From positions 2,485-9,353 of the forward strand of contig PLXU01000196.1 of the NCBI GenBank assembly GCA_003151555.1: DNA of 6,869 nucleotides, written 5' to 3'. Below, piece after piece: positions 1 through 6,331 of the stretch (position 1 is the first letter of the stretch; each line of letters starts with the position of its first letter). The DNA is from Acidimicrobiaceae bacterium (GTDB lineage: Bacteria > Actinomycetota > Acidimicrobiia > Acidimicrobiales > RAAP-2). Both the position numbers and the translations under genes were made by a program. A model generated the notes under the pieces. That model had not been told where the DNA came from, made no database searches, and saw only the letters and a list, made by a program, of their open reading frames with translations.

Positions 1-606
1 ATGCGCGACCTGGAGATCCGCGGTGCCGGCAACCTGTTGGGTCACGACCAGTCCGGTCCCGTCGCCGCGGTGGGTTACGACCTCTACGTGCAGTTGGTCG
101 CCGAGGCGGTGGCCGACGCCAAGGGATTCGTCGTGCCCGAAGTAGTCACGGTAAATCTCGACGTGCCCGGCGAGGCGCACCTGCCCAAGGAGTACGTCGA
201 GGCCGACGACGCCCGGCTCGAGGCCTACCGTCATCTCGCGGGCGTCACCACGATGGACGAGCTCGAGGACCTGCGCGCGGAGTGGCTCGACCGATACGGT
301 GCGCTACCCAGCGCGGCGCTGGGACTGTTAGAACTGGCGCAGCTGCGCTTGACCTGCCTCACTCTTGGTATCAGTTCCGTGGTGGTCATGCCAGCAAAAG
401 TGGGCGTGCGATCAAAACCAGTGGTGAAGCTGGGCCCGCTGGAGCTCTCGACGAGTCAACAGATACGACTGCGCCGACTCCACGGTTCGCGCGCGTACGT
501 CGAAGCGACCAAGGAACTACGCATCGAGGTATCGGCCCAAGACGCCTCGCCCAAGGCGTTACTCCAACTGCTGGGTGCGCTGGTGGCGGTGACGACGAGC
601 CAATAG
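1..606 (+). CDS. mfd: Transcription-repair coupling factor Mfd, C-terminal 201 residues (5' part outside the window)
   Basis: This is the 3' end of mfd, the ATP-driven translocase that removes RNA polymerase stalled at DNA lesions and recruits the UvrA nucleotide-excision repair machinery. The first visible residues are the highly conserved motif DLEIRGAGNLLG (residues 3-14), followed by QSG and the VGYDLYVQLV stretch (24-33). In full-length Mfd (about 1,150 residues) this motif lies near the end of the RecG-like translocation domain, so the ATG at position 1 is an internal Met and not a start. From about residue 47 to the end is the autoinhibitory C-terminal domain D7, recognisable from PKEYVEADDARLEAYR (62-77) and the DRYGALP segment (97-103). 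The stop is TAG at 604-606, and the next gene begins 15 bp later. The end of the protein looks intact. Family assignment is secure; the helicase and polymerase-binding parts cannot be seen here. Confidence 0.96.
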   Translation: MRDLEIRGAGNLLGHDQSGPVAAVGYDLYVQLVAEAVADAKGFVVPEVVTVNLDVPGEAHLPKEYVEADDARLEAYRHLAGVTTMDELEDLRAEWLDRYGALPSAALGLLELAQLRLTCLTLGISSVVVMPAKVGVRSKPVVKLGPLELSTSQQIRLRRLHGSRAYVEATKELRIEVSAQDASPKALLQLLGALVAVTTSQ

Positions 607-621
607 TGGCGACTCGTTAGC

Positions 622-1713
622 ATGGATAAAGTGCGTCGACTCATTGCCTTTCTCGTAGTTGCCCTCGTGGGAGCCGGGATTTTTGGCCTCTCCAGCGCCT
701 CGTCCGGGCTCGGTGTCAATGGCGCGCGGATCTCGGGCAATACCTTTCGATCGGAACTGACCGCCATTGCCGCGACACCCGCGCTGCGGTGCTACCTGAC
801 CGCGCTCGATCCCGTGAGCTTCGTCAGCGGCGGAGGCGCCACTACGTTCGCCGCCTCCGGCGCCGCGGCCTGGGCCAACCTGCGCGTCGAGGGCCTCGCG
901 ATCACGCAGTACGCGACGCAGCATCTCAAGTACCACTCGACGGCCGCCACGCTGGCCAGCGCCAAGACGTCGCTCGAGAGCCAGCTGACCCAGGCCGCCG
1001 CCGCCAAGCAGTACCACTGCCCCGGGTCGGCCGCGGTCGCGCTGGCGGCCATGCCGGCGGAAATGCGAAACGCGGAGATCTCGTCCCAGGCCGCCTCGCT
1101 CTACCTGGTGAGCAAGCTCGACAAGACAATTCCGCTCACCACCAAGTCAGTCCAGGCGTACTACGCCAGTCACAGTGCCGACTACGACACCCTGTGCGTG
1201 AGTGTGGCCGTCGTGCCCCTCACCCAGACCAGCGCGTTCGCCACGGCCCAGGCGGGCGGCGAGTCGGTCGCCGCGTTGGCCACGCAATTCTCCATCGACT
1301 CTTCGAAGTCCAAGGGCGGCGCGGTCGGCTGCTTCGCGCCGACGTCGACCAGCTACGCCTCAGTGCGTAGCGACGTGGGCTCGACCGCGCTCAATGCGTT
1401 CCCCACCACTCCTCAGGACATCAGTTATAACGGCGCCACCGACGCGCTCTTCGTCGCACCCACCGCGCGCACCGTCACCCCCTACGCCCAGGCGGCCAGC
1501 GCGGTGCTGGCCGACCTGCAGGGCCAGAACGCCACCTCGGCCCACTCCGCCGAGCAGACGATCGTGTATCGCGCCGCCGTCGACGTGGACCCGGCGTTCG
1601 GGCTGTGGGGACTCAGCTCGGCCGGACCCGGTGTCTTCGCGCCCGGGCTGCCGGCCAAGGCGGACGTCACGCGCGCCAAGTCGTTGACGACTCGTGCCAG
1701 CGTCTATCAGTAG
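622..1713 (+). CDS. Exported SurA/parvulin-like foldase with degenerate PPIase domain
   Basis: This is a 363-residue protein with an N-terminal signal peptide or membrane anchor (positive DKVRR at 2-6, then a hydrophobic run about 7-28). There is no lipobox cysteine, so it is probably secreted or anchored by one helix. A SurA_N-like region follows: the NGARISGNTFRSEL segment (33-46) resembles the conserved start of SurA/PrsA chaperone domains, and a helix-rich stretch runs to about 180. Residues about 188-285 look like a parvulin PPIase domain: LATQFSIDSSKSKGGAVGCF (219-238) matches the usual 'LA..yS.D...k.kGGdlGwF' segment. The histidines expected in the first strand (SHILV) and last strand (YGYHI) of active parvulins are absent, so I infer a chaperone more than an enzyme. 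Four cysteines (57, 133, 192, 237) could form disulfides outside the cytoplasm. The ATG lies 15 bp after mfd with no clear Shine-Dalgarno. The end overlaps mazG by 20 nt. Family call is fairly confident; clients are unknown. Confidence 0.75.
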   Translation: MDKVRRLIAFLVVALVGAGIFGLSSASSGLGVNGARISGNTFRSELTAIAATPALRCYLTALDPVSFVSGGGATTFAASGAAAWANLRVEGLAITQYATQHLKYHSTAATLASAKTSLESQLTQAAAAKQYHCPGSAAVALAAMPAEMRNAEISSQAASLYLVSKLDKTIPLTTKSVQAYYASHSADYDTLCVSVAVVPLTQTSAFATAQAGGESVAALATQFSIDSSKSKGGAVGCFAPTSTSYASVRSDVGSTALNAFPTTPQDISYNGATDALFVAPTARTVTPYAQAASAVLADLQGQNATSAHSAEQTIVYRAAVDVDPAFGLWGLSSAGPGVFAPGLPAKADVTRAKSLTTRASVYQ

Positions 1714-3112
1714 CCGCCCGGTCGTCCGCGTTGTTGGCCTAGGTCCCGGCGGCATCGAACTCGTCACCCAGCGCACGATGGAGTTGATACGAATCGCGCC
1801 AGTGGCGCGGCTGCGCACACGTATCCACCCCGGCGCCCGCGCGTTGGCCGACGTGGCGAGTTACGACGATTGGTACGAGCGGGCCGACTCCTTTGACGCG
1901 TTGTACGAAGAAATCGTCGACGACCTCGTGTTGCTCGCGACGACCTCGCCCAACGCCGAAGTGCTCTACGTCGTGCCGGGTTCGCCGACCGTCGCCGAAC
2001 GCACGGTCGAACTACTGCGCGCGCGCACCGACGTCCGCACCATCACCGAAGCGGCCGTCTCGGTCATCGACGTGGCCTGCGCGGCGCTGGGCCGCGATCC
2101 CATGGCCAGCGCGTTGCGCGTGGTGGACGCGCTCTCTTCGAGCGAGCCCCTGCGCGGGCCGGGGCCGCTGCTGGTGCTGCAGACCTACGCGCCCGAGGTA
2201 TTGGCGACCGTGGCGAGTCGACTGGCGAGTGCCACGTTGGTGACGGTGTTGCATCACCTGGGCCTCGACGACGAGGAGATCGTCACCATGCCGGCCGCCG
2301 AGTTGTCCATGTTCGCCCGGGCCGACCACCTCACGTCGCTGTGGATCGACGAACTGCGCACGGCGGGCGACGCCACCGACGACTTGTTGGACCTGATGCG
2401 TCGCCTGCGCGGCGAATGTCCCTGGGATCAAGAACAGGACCACGCCTCGTTGACGCGCCACTTGCTCGAGGAGGCCTACGAAGCGCTCGACGCGTTAGAA
2501 GCCCTGGTGCATGGCCAGGCGAGCGGCGAGCTGACCCACGAGGTGACCCTGCACGTGCAGGAAGAACTCGGTGACCTGTTGTTCCAGATCATCTTTCACG
2601 CCGAACTCGGCGACGAGGAGGATCTGTTCAGCTTTGCCTCCATTGCCGACGCGGTTCGTCTCAAGTTGATCAGTCGTCACCCCCACGTCTTTGGTGACGT
2701 GCAGGTGACGGGATCGAATGAAGTCGCGTCGCGTTGGGAGGAGTTGAAGCGCGCCGAGAAGGGCCGCGACAGCGTGACCGACGGCATTGCCTGGCAGTTG
2801 CCGGCGCTCACTCTGTACGCCAAGTTGTTGCGCAAGGCAGCGCACGTTGACCTGGTTCAGCCCGACGGTGAAGAGGCCAAGGCTCAATCGCTCGCGGCCA
2901 TCACGGCGTTGCCGGTGCGCGCCGACGCGGCGAGCGACGCGGCCTCGACCTCGCGCGTCGAGGATGAGTGGGGTGACGCGTTGAGTGGCCTGCTTAACCT
3001 CGCGCAGTGGTCGGGCGTCGATCTCGAGGGCGTGCTTCGCACGCGCGCGGCGCGCCTGCGCGATGAGATTCGCCGAGCCGAGTCGCTTGGCCCCGTAATT
3101 GCACCCAAGTAA
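1694..3112 (+). CDS. mazG: MazG nucleoside triphosphate pyrophosphohydrolase with N-terminal tetrapyrrole-methylase domain (YabN type)
   Basis: This is a 472-residue two-part protein. Residues about 10-220 form a SAM-dependent tetrapyrrole (corrin/porphyrin) methylase-like domain: GLGPGG at 15-20, the DDWYERADSFDALYEEIV stretch (58-75) and VPGSPTVAERTVELL (94-108), as in YabN. Residues about 228-386 are MazG, an all-alpha pyrophosphohydrolase that hydrolyses NTPs or aberrant dNTPs to NMP and PPi. Landmarks are CPWDQ (242-246), the metal-binding EExxE (E259, E260, E263) and ExxD (E291, D294), SRHPHVFGD (327-335) and WEELKRAEK (348-356). A second MazG repeat (about 364-460) keeps DEWGD (424-428) but not a clear EExxE partner. 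The GTG start at 1694 is forced: the same frame has a TGA at 1685 and no other start before GLGPGG. It overlaps the foldase gene by 20 nt, which suggests translational coupling. What the methylase domain acts on is unknown, and it may be only structural. Confidence 0.93.
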   Translation: MPASISSRPVVRVVGLGPGGIELVTQRTMELIRIAPVARLRTRIHPGARALADVASYDDWYERADSFDALYEEIVDDLVLLATTSPNAEVLYVVPGSPTVAERTVELLRARTDVRTITEAAVSVIDVACAALGRDPMASALRVVDALSSSEPLRGPGPLLVLQTYAPEVLATVASRLASATLVTVLHHLGLDDEEIVTMPAAELSMFARADHLTSLWIDELRTAGDATDDLLDLMRRLRGECPWDQEQDHASLTRHLLEEAYEALDALEALVHGQASGELTHEVTLHVQEELGDLLFQIIFHAELGDEEDLFSFASIADAVRLKLISRHPHVFGDVQVTGSNEVASRWEELKRAEKGRDSVTDGIAWQLPALTLYAKLLRKAAHVDLVQPDGEEAKAQSLAAITALPVRADAASDAASTSRVEDEWGDALSGLLNLAQWSGVDLEGVLRTRAARLRDEIRRAESLGPVIAPK

Positions 3113-3120
3113 CCTTGGGT
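3103..3120 (+). promoter_or_regulatory. Hairpin spanning the mazG stop codon, upstream of eno
   Basis: ACCCAAG (3103-3109) and CTTGGGT (3114-3120) are perfect reverse complements, forming a 7-bp stem with a 4-nt loop that contains the TAA stop of mazG. There is no run of T after it (only TTT at 3127-3129), so it does not look like a complete intrinsic terminator. It sits 9 bp before the eno Shine-Dalgarno. A role in mRNA processing, stability or partial attenuation between mazG and eno is possible but inferred. An alternative small fold (AACC 3111-3114 with GGTT 3118-3121) competes with it. Confidence 0.4.
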
Positions 3121-3129
3121 TGGACCTTT

Positions 3130-3135
3130 AGGAGA
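3130..3135 (+). promoter_or_regulatory. Strong ribosome binding site of eno
   Basis: AGGAGA at 3130-3135, with its AGGAG core ending 5 nt before the eno ATG, is the best Shine-Dalgarno sequence in the window. The overlapping downstream genes have much weaker sites. This fits an abundantly translated glycolytic enzyme and confirms the ATG at 3140. Confidence 0.8.
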
Positions 3136-3139
3136 TGTC

Positions 3140-4435
3140 ATGAGCGCAATTGAAGTCATCGTCGGCCGCCAGATACTCGATTCACGTGGCAACCCCACCG
3201 TCGAGGCGGAAGTGCACTTGGCGTCCGGGGCGTATGGCCGCGCCGCCTCTCCCTCGGGCGCGTCGACGGGGACGCGCGAGGCGGTCGAGATCCGTGACGG
3301 TGACGTTGCGTTCGGCGGCAAGGGAGTGCTCGGCGCCGTGCAGCACGTCAACGGCGAAATCCACGACGCCCTCGAGGGCTACGACGCCGGTGACCAGCGC
3401 GGCGTGGACTTCGCCATGATCGACCTCGACGGCACCGAGAACAAGGGCCGCCTGGGGGCGAACGCGATCTTGGCGGTGTCGCTGGCGGTCGCCAAGGCTG
3501 CCGCGATGGAGAGCGGGCTAGCGCTCCACCAGTACATCGGGGGAGTGAACGCGCACGTCCTGCCGGTGCCCATGTTCAACGTCGTCAACGGCGGCGTGCA
3601 CGCGAAGAACTCGATCGACTTTCAAGAGTTCATGGTGATGCCCATCGGCGCCGCCACTTTCTCCGAGGCATTGCGGTGGGGTTCGGAGACCTATCACTCG
3701 TTAAAGAAGGTGCTCGACCAGCGCGGTCTGGCGACGTCGGTCGGTGACGAGGGCGGCTTCGCGCCGGATCTCGAGAACAACGAAGCGGCCGTGAAGATTC
3801 TGGTCGAGGCGATCGAGGCCACCGGACGAGCGCCGGGGCGCGACGTGGCGATTGCCCTGGACCCGGCCTCGAGCGAATTCTTCCGCGACGGCGCCTATCA
3901 CCTCGACGGCGAAGGCCGGGTCCTGTCGAGTCTCGAGTTGGTCGACTATTGGGCTGATCTGGCGAGCCGATACCCGATTGTCTCGCTCGAAGATGGCATG
4001 GCCGAGCAGGACTGGGACGGCTGGGTGGCGCTCACCCAGCGATTGGGCGAGCAGATCCAGTTAGTGGGTGACGACAACTTCGTGACCAACTCGACGCTCC
4101 TGCAAAAGGGCATCGACGGGGGCGTGGCCAACTCAATTCTCATCAAATTGAACCAAATCGGCACGCTCACCGAGACCTTGGACACCATCCGACTCGCGCA
4201 CACGAACCGCTACAGCACGGTGATTTCGCACCGATCGGGCGAAACCGAGGACGTTTCTATCGCCGATCTCGCGGTGGCGACCAACGCCGGTCAGATCAAG
4301 AGTGGCGCGCCGGCACGTTCGGAGCGTGTGGCCAAGTACAATCAATTACTGAGACTTGAGGAACAACTCGGTGATCAGGCTCGTTTTCTAGGTGCAACGT
4401 CTTTGTCGGGGGCGGTCGGTGACAGCAACACATAG
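3140..4435 (+). CDS. eno: Enolase (phosphopyruvate hydratase)
   Basis: Enolase interconverts 2-phosphoglycerate and phosphoenolpyruvate in cytoplasmic glycolysis and gluconeogenesis and is also a common RNA-degradosome partner. The 431-residue length is typical. All key sites are present by comparison with the E. coli enzyme: the mobile loop SGASTG (39-44), acid residues E163 (in DFQEFM) and E204 (in GDEGG), the Mg ligands D240 (DPAS), E284 (LEDG) and D311 (GDDNFVTN), the catalytic base K336 (IKLNQIGT), the SHRSGET loop (363-369) and K387 (GQIKSGAPARSER). It should therefore be active. The start is fixed by the AGGAG site and the conserved N-terminus IEVIVGRQILDSRGNPTVE. It stands 27 bp after mazG, behind a hairpin, and its last codons overlap the ftsB start. 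It may have its own promoter within mazG, but I cannot identify one. Confidence 0.98.
   Translation: MSAIEVIVGRQILDSRGNPTVEAEVHLASGAYGRAASPSGASTGTREAVEIRDGDVAFGGKGVLGAVQHVNGEIHDALEGYDAGDQRGVDFAMIDLDGTENKGRLGANAILAVSLAVAKAAAMESGLALHQYIGGVNAHVLPVPMFNVVNGGVHAKNSIDFQEFMVMPIGAATFSEALRWGSETYHSLKKVLDQRGLATSVGDEGGFAPDLENNEAAVKILVEAIEATGRAPGRDVAIALDPASSEFFRDGAYHLDGEGRVLSSLELVDYWADLASRYPIVSLEDGMAEQDWDGWVALTQRLGEQIQLVGDDNFVTNSTLLQKGIDGGVANSILIKLNQIGTLTETLDTIRLAHTNRYSTVISHRSGETEDVSIADLAVATNAGQIKSGAPARSERVAKYNQLLRLEEQLGDQARFLGATSLSGAVGDSNT
4408..4412 (+). promoter_or_regulatory. Probable ribosome binding site choosing the ftsB start
   Basis: GGGGG at 4408-4412 lies 6 nt before the GTG at 4419, inside the end of eno. 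It is a G-rich, imperfect Shine-Dalgarno, but it is better placed for 4419 than anything upstream of the earlier GTG at 4392, which is why 4419 is preferred. Confidence 0.4.
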
Positions 4436-4883
4436 CTACATAAATCAGGACCGTAACCACTGGATGCTGCCCCTGGCCGTGGTGACGGCCCTCGCGACGC
4501 TGGTGTTCTGGTTCCCGCTCAGCGCCCTGTGGCACCAGCAGAGCGAAATAAGCGCCACGACGGCCCAGATCGCCGCCATCAGACAACAAGACGCGGCCCT
4601 GAAGTTGCAGGCCAAGTCCGTCTCGTCCAAGTCCGCGGCGACCCTGCTCGCGCGCTCGCAGTACCAGTTGGTCTACCCCGGCCAGAGCCTCATCCAGGTG
4701 CTGCCCGGCGACGGTTCGGGCAAGGTCTCTCAGAGCACCGGCGATCCGGGCCTCCAGCCGCTGGTGTCGCCCTCGTCGGTCTCGTCACTCGCCGCCAGCG
4801 CGGCCGGTACGCAAGTGAAGAAGCACGGTTCGTCCACCGGCTTCGTCGCGCGATTCGTGCGCACCCTAGAATTCTGGCGTTGA
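4419..4883 (+). CDS. ftsB: FtsB/DivIC-family septum formation initiator
   Basis: This is a 154-residue bitopic membrane protein of the divisome, in the FtsB/DivIC family that binds FtsL and FtsQ and helps activate septal peptidoglycan synthesis. A short cytoplasmic N-terminus precedes one transmembrane helix (about 16-37). A short extracytoplasmic coiled-coil-like stretch rich in Q, A and K follows (38-66). The family signature AxxxYxxVxPGE appears as ARSQYQLVYPGQSLIQVLPG (78-97), with Gln for the usual Glu. A Ser/Ala/Gly-rich linker leads to an aromatic C-terminal tail, GFVARFVRTLEFW (141-153), like the Trp-containing tails of actinobacterial homologues. The chosen GTG overlaps eno by 17 nt. 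GTG 4392 (163 aa) and ATG 4464 (139 aa) are alternatives; 4464 would begin at the membrane helix. The position right after eno is the classic actinobacterial arrangement. Confidence 0.85.
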   Translation: MTATHSYINQDRNHWMLPLAVVTALATLVFWFPLSALWHQQSEISATTAQIAAIRQQDAALKLQAKSVSSKSAATLLARSQYQLVYPGQSLIQVLPGDGSGKVSQSTGDPGLQPLVSPSSVSSLAASAAGTQVKKHGSSTGFVARFVRTLEFWR

Positions 4884-5365
4884 GCACCTTTCATGACGCG
4901 TCGCCCGACGATCTCGCCGCGGTAGAAGAACTGCTGGGCCGGCCGCTGGCCGGTCGATGCGCGGTGGTCGTGCGCCGCGACGACGGTCGCCCGGTGGTCA
5001 TCGAAAATGAACCCCACCTGCGTGACGGTACGCCCATGCCGACGCTCTACTGGCTCGTCGACACGGACCTGCGCGACGCCGTGAGTCGCCTCGAGGGCGG
5101 CGGCGGCGTGCACCGCTTCGAACAGCTGGTCGACGCGCAGCACCTGGCGCGCACCCACGACGAGTACGCGCAACGTCGCGCCGAGGCCGTCGTGCGCGCC
5201 GATCTCGTGGCGGCCACCGGGGGCGTGGGCGGGACCCGGGTCGGGGTGAAGTGCCTGCACGCGCACCTGGCCAACTTCTTGGTGGGGGCTGATGACCCCG
5301 TCGGCGCCTTGGTCGCCCAGAGCATTGAAGTGCCCAACGTGATACGCCAGGGTGTACGTGACTGA
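4880..5365 (+). CDS. DUF501 family protein, TTG start
   Basis: This is a 161-residue soluble protein of the DUF501 family, which has no established function but sits between ftsB and ppx across Actinomycetota. Visible hallmarks are LGRPLAGRCAV (19-29), the core DGTPMPTLYWLVDT (49-62), the AVSRLE segment (67-72), the central DEYAQRRAEAV stretch (94-104) and VKCLHAHLAN (123-132). Mycobacterial relatives have a Cys in the first strand (CPxG); here the equivalent reads RRDDG, so only C27 and C125 remain. The TTG start at 4880 overlaps the ftsB stop as TTGA, a coupling arrangement, and gives the family's usual N-terminus (STFHDASPDDLAAV). The frame also runs open back to a GTG at 4529, but that extension lies wholly inside ftsB and does not resemble the family. 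The 3' end overlaps ppx by 8 nt. Confidence 0.88.
   Translation: MSTFHDASPDDLAAVEELLGRPLAGRCAVVVRRDDGRPVVIENEPHLRDGTPMPTLYWLVDTDLRDAVSRLEGGGGVHRFEQLVDAQHLARTHDEYAQRRAEAVVRADLVAATGGVGGTRVGVKCLHAHLANFLVGADDPVGALVAQSIEVPNVIRQGVRD
5349..5351 (+). promoter_or_regulatory. Short ribosome binding site choosing the ppx start
   Basis: AGG (5349-5351, within CCAGGG) stands 6 nt before the GTG at 5358. It is too close to serve the earlier GTG at 5352. Together with the match of VTDAVAALDCGSNS to the usual N-terminus of short Ppx proteins, it favours 5358 as the start. Confidence 0.4.
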
Positions 5366-6290
5366 CGCCGTCGCCGCGCTCGACTGCGGCAGTAACTCGA
5401 CTCGCCTGTTGATCGAAGATGCGAACGGCGTGGCCCTTCGTAGAGAGATGCGCATCACGCGCCTCGCCCAGGGCGTCGACGCCTCGGGCCGACTCGTCGA
5501 TGACGCCTTGGCGCGCAGCTACGACGTGCTTCGCGAGTACCGAGGGTATATGGACGAGGCCGGCGTGCAGCGCGGACTGCTCGTCGCCACCTCCGCGGTG
5601 CGCGACGCGAGCAACGGGGACCTGTTTCTCGCCCAGGCGCACCTCATCACCGGAGTACCGGGCGAGGTGTTGAGCGGCGCGCAGGAGGCGAGCTACTCCT
5701 ACGCGGGCGCGACGTCGGACTTAGCGCCCGACTCACGCACCACGGTGATCCTCGACATTGGGGGTGGATCGACCGAGATGGCCATGATGCTCGGCACCAC
5801 GATGTTCAGCTACTCCATGCAATTAGGTTGCGTGCGCGTCACCGAACGGGCCCTCGGTCGCGACGCGGTGACGCCGGAGCGCGAAGTAGCCGCGCGCAAG
5901 ATGATTGACTTCGAACTGGACCGGGCCTTCGGCGCGGTGCCGGCCTTCGCCACGGTGGCCGGACAGGTCCGCCTGGTCGGTCTGGCCGGCACGATCGCCA
6001 CGCTGGCCCAACTGGACTCGGGACTCTCCGTCTACGACCGTGACGTGGTCCATCATCGTCGCCTGAGTCGAGCGACCGTGCAACACTGGCGCGACCGGTT
6101 GGCGAGCGAGTCGCCGGAAGTTCGCCTCACGCATCCGGGCATGGTGGTCGGGCGCGAGGACGTACTGGTCGCGGGACTCTACGTGCTTGACGAGGTGATG
6201 CAGCGACTCGCGGTCGACGAACTCATGAGCAGCGAGAACGATATCCTCAACGGCATCACGGCGTCGCTGTCGTCTGGTCATCGTGCGTGA
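5358..6290 (+). CDS. ppx: Short two-domain Ppx/GppA phosphatase (exopolyphosphatase family)
   Basis: This is a 310-residue member of the ASKHA-fold Ppx/GppA family, which removes terminal phosphate from inorganic polyphosphate and/or converts pppGpp to ppGpp. Motifs in order are phosphate-1 loop LDCGSNSTRLLI (8-19), ATSAVRDASNGDLF (77-90), the catalytic-glutamate segment SGAQEASYSYAG (106-117, E110), phosphate-2 loop LDIGGGSTEM (132-141) and the GLAGT loop (208-212). The length fits the short form with domains I and II only, like the ~320-residue mycobacterial Ppx1, rather than the ~500-residue E. coli enzymes with helical C-terminal domains. Short forms tend to prefer short-chain polyphosphate; the substrate here is inferred. 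The GTG at 5358 overlaps DUF501 by 8 nt; GTG 5352 would add two residues. The next gene is 41 bp downstream with no convincing terminator. Confidence 0.93.
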   Translation: MTDAVAALDCGSNSTRLLIEDANGVALRREMRITRLAQGVDASGRLVDDALARSYDVLREYRGYMDEAGVQRGLLVATSAVRDASNGDLFLAQAHLITGVPGEVLSGAQEASYSYAGATSDLAPDSRTTVILDIGGGSTEMAMMLGTTMFSYSMQLGCVRVTERALGRDAVTPEREVAARKMIDFELDRAFGAVPAFATVAGQVRLVGLAGTIATLAQLDSGLSVYDRDVVHHRRLSRATVQHWRDRLASESPEVRLTHPGMVVGREDVLVAGLYVLDEVMQRLAVDELMSSENDILNGITASLSSGHRA

Positions 6291-6319
6291 GGGGCCGGCA
6301 CCTGTCACGATATGGGTAT

Positions 6320-6324
6320 GAGGA
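6320..6324 (+). promoter_or_regulatory. Ribosome binding site of the GNAT gene
   Basis: GAGGA at 6320-6324 lies 7 nt before the GTG at 6332, and 10 nt before a second in-frame GTG at 6335. The spacing favours 6332. An in-frame TAG at 6326-6328 rules out any start further upstream. Confidence 0.55.
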
Positions 6325-6331
6325 TTAGTCA

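Noticed and set aside
1..3. ATG at the first base as a gene start
   Set aside because: It directly precedes the DLEIRGAGNLLG motif, which lies deep inside Mfd (full length about 1,150 residues). The gene simply enters from outside the window.
607..621. Leaderless promoter at TTAGCAT just before the foldase ATG
   Set aside because: A TAnnnT match overlaps the start codon itself, so it is wrongly placed to be a -10 box for this gene.
1360..1818. Minus-strand 152-codon frame across the foldase/mazG junction
   Set aside because: It overlaps two supported genes, has Arg/Gly-rich shadow composition and shows no family features.
4529..4879. N-terminal extension of the DUF501 frame back to GTG 4529 (278 residues)
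   Set aside because: The extension lies entirely within ftsB, has shadow-frame composition and does not resemble DUF501 proteins. The family's normal N-terminus begins at TTG 4880.
4730..5642. Long open frames on the minus strand opposite ftsB, DUF501 and ppx (242 and 214 codons)
   Set aside because: They are antisense shadows of GC-rich coding sequence. Their translations are low-complexity Arg/Ala/His-rich with no recognisable domain, and the + strand genes are clear.
6291..6331. Terminator or promoter between ppx and the GNAT gene
   Set aside because: The GC-rich AGGGGCCGGCACCT stretch has some symmetry but cannot form a hairpin with a loop and has no T-run. No convincing -35/-10 pair is visible in the 41 bp.
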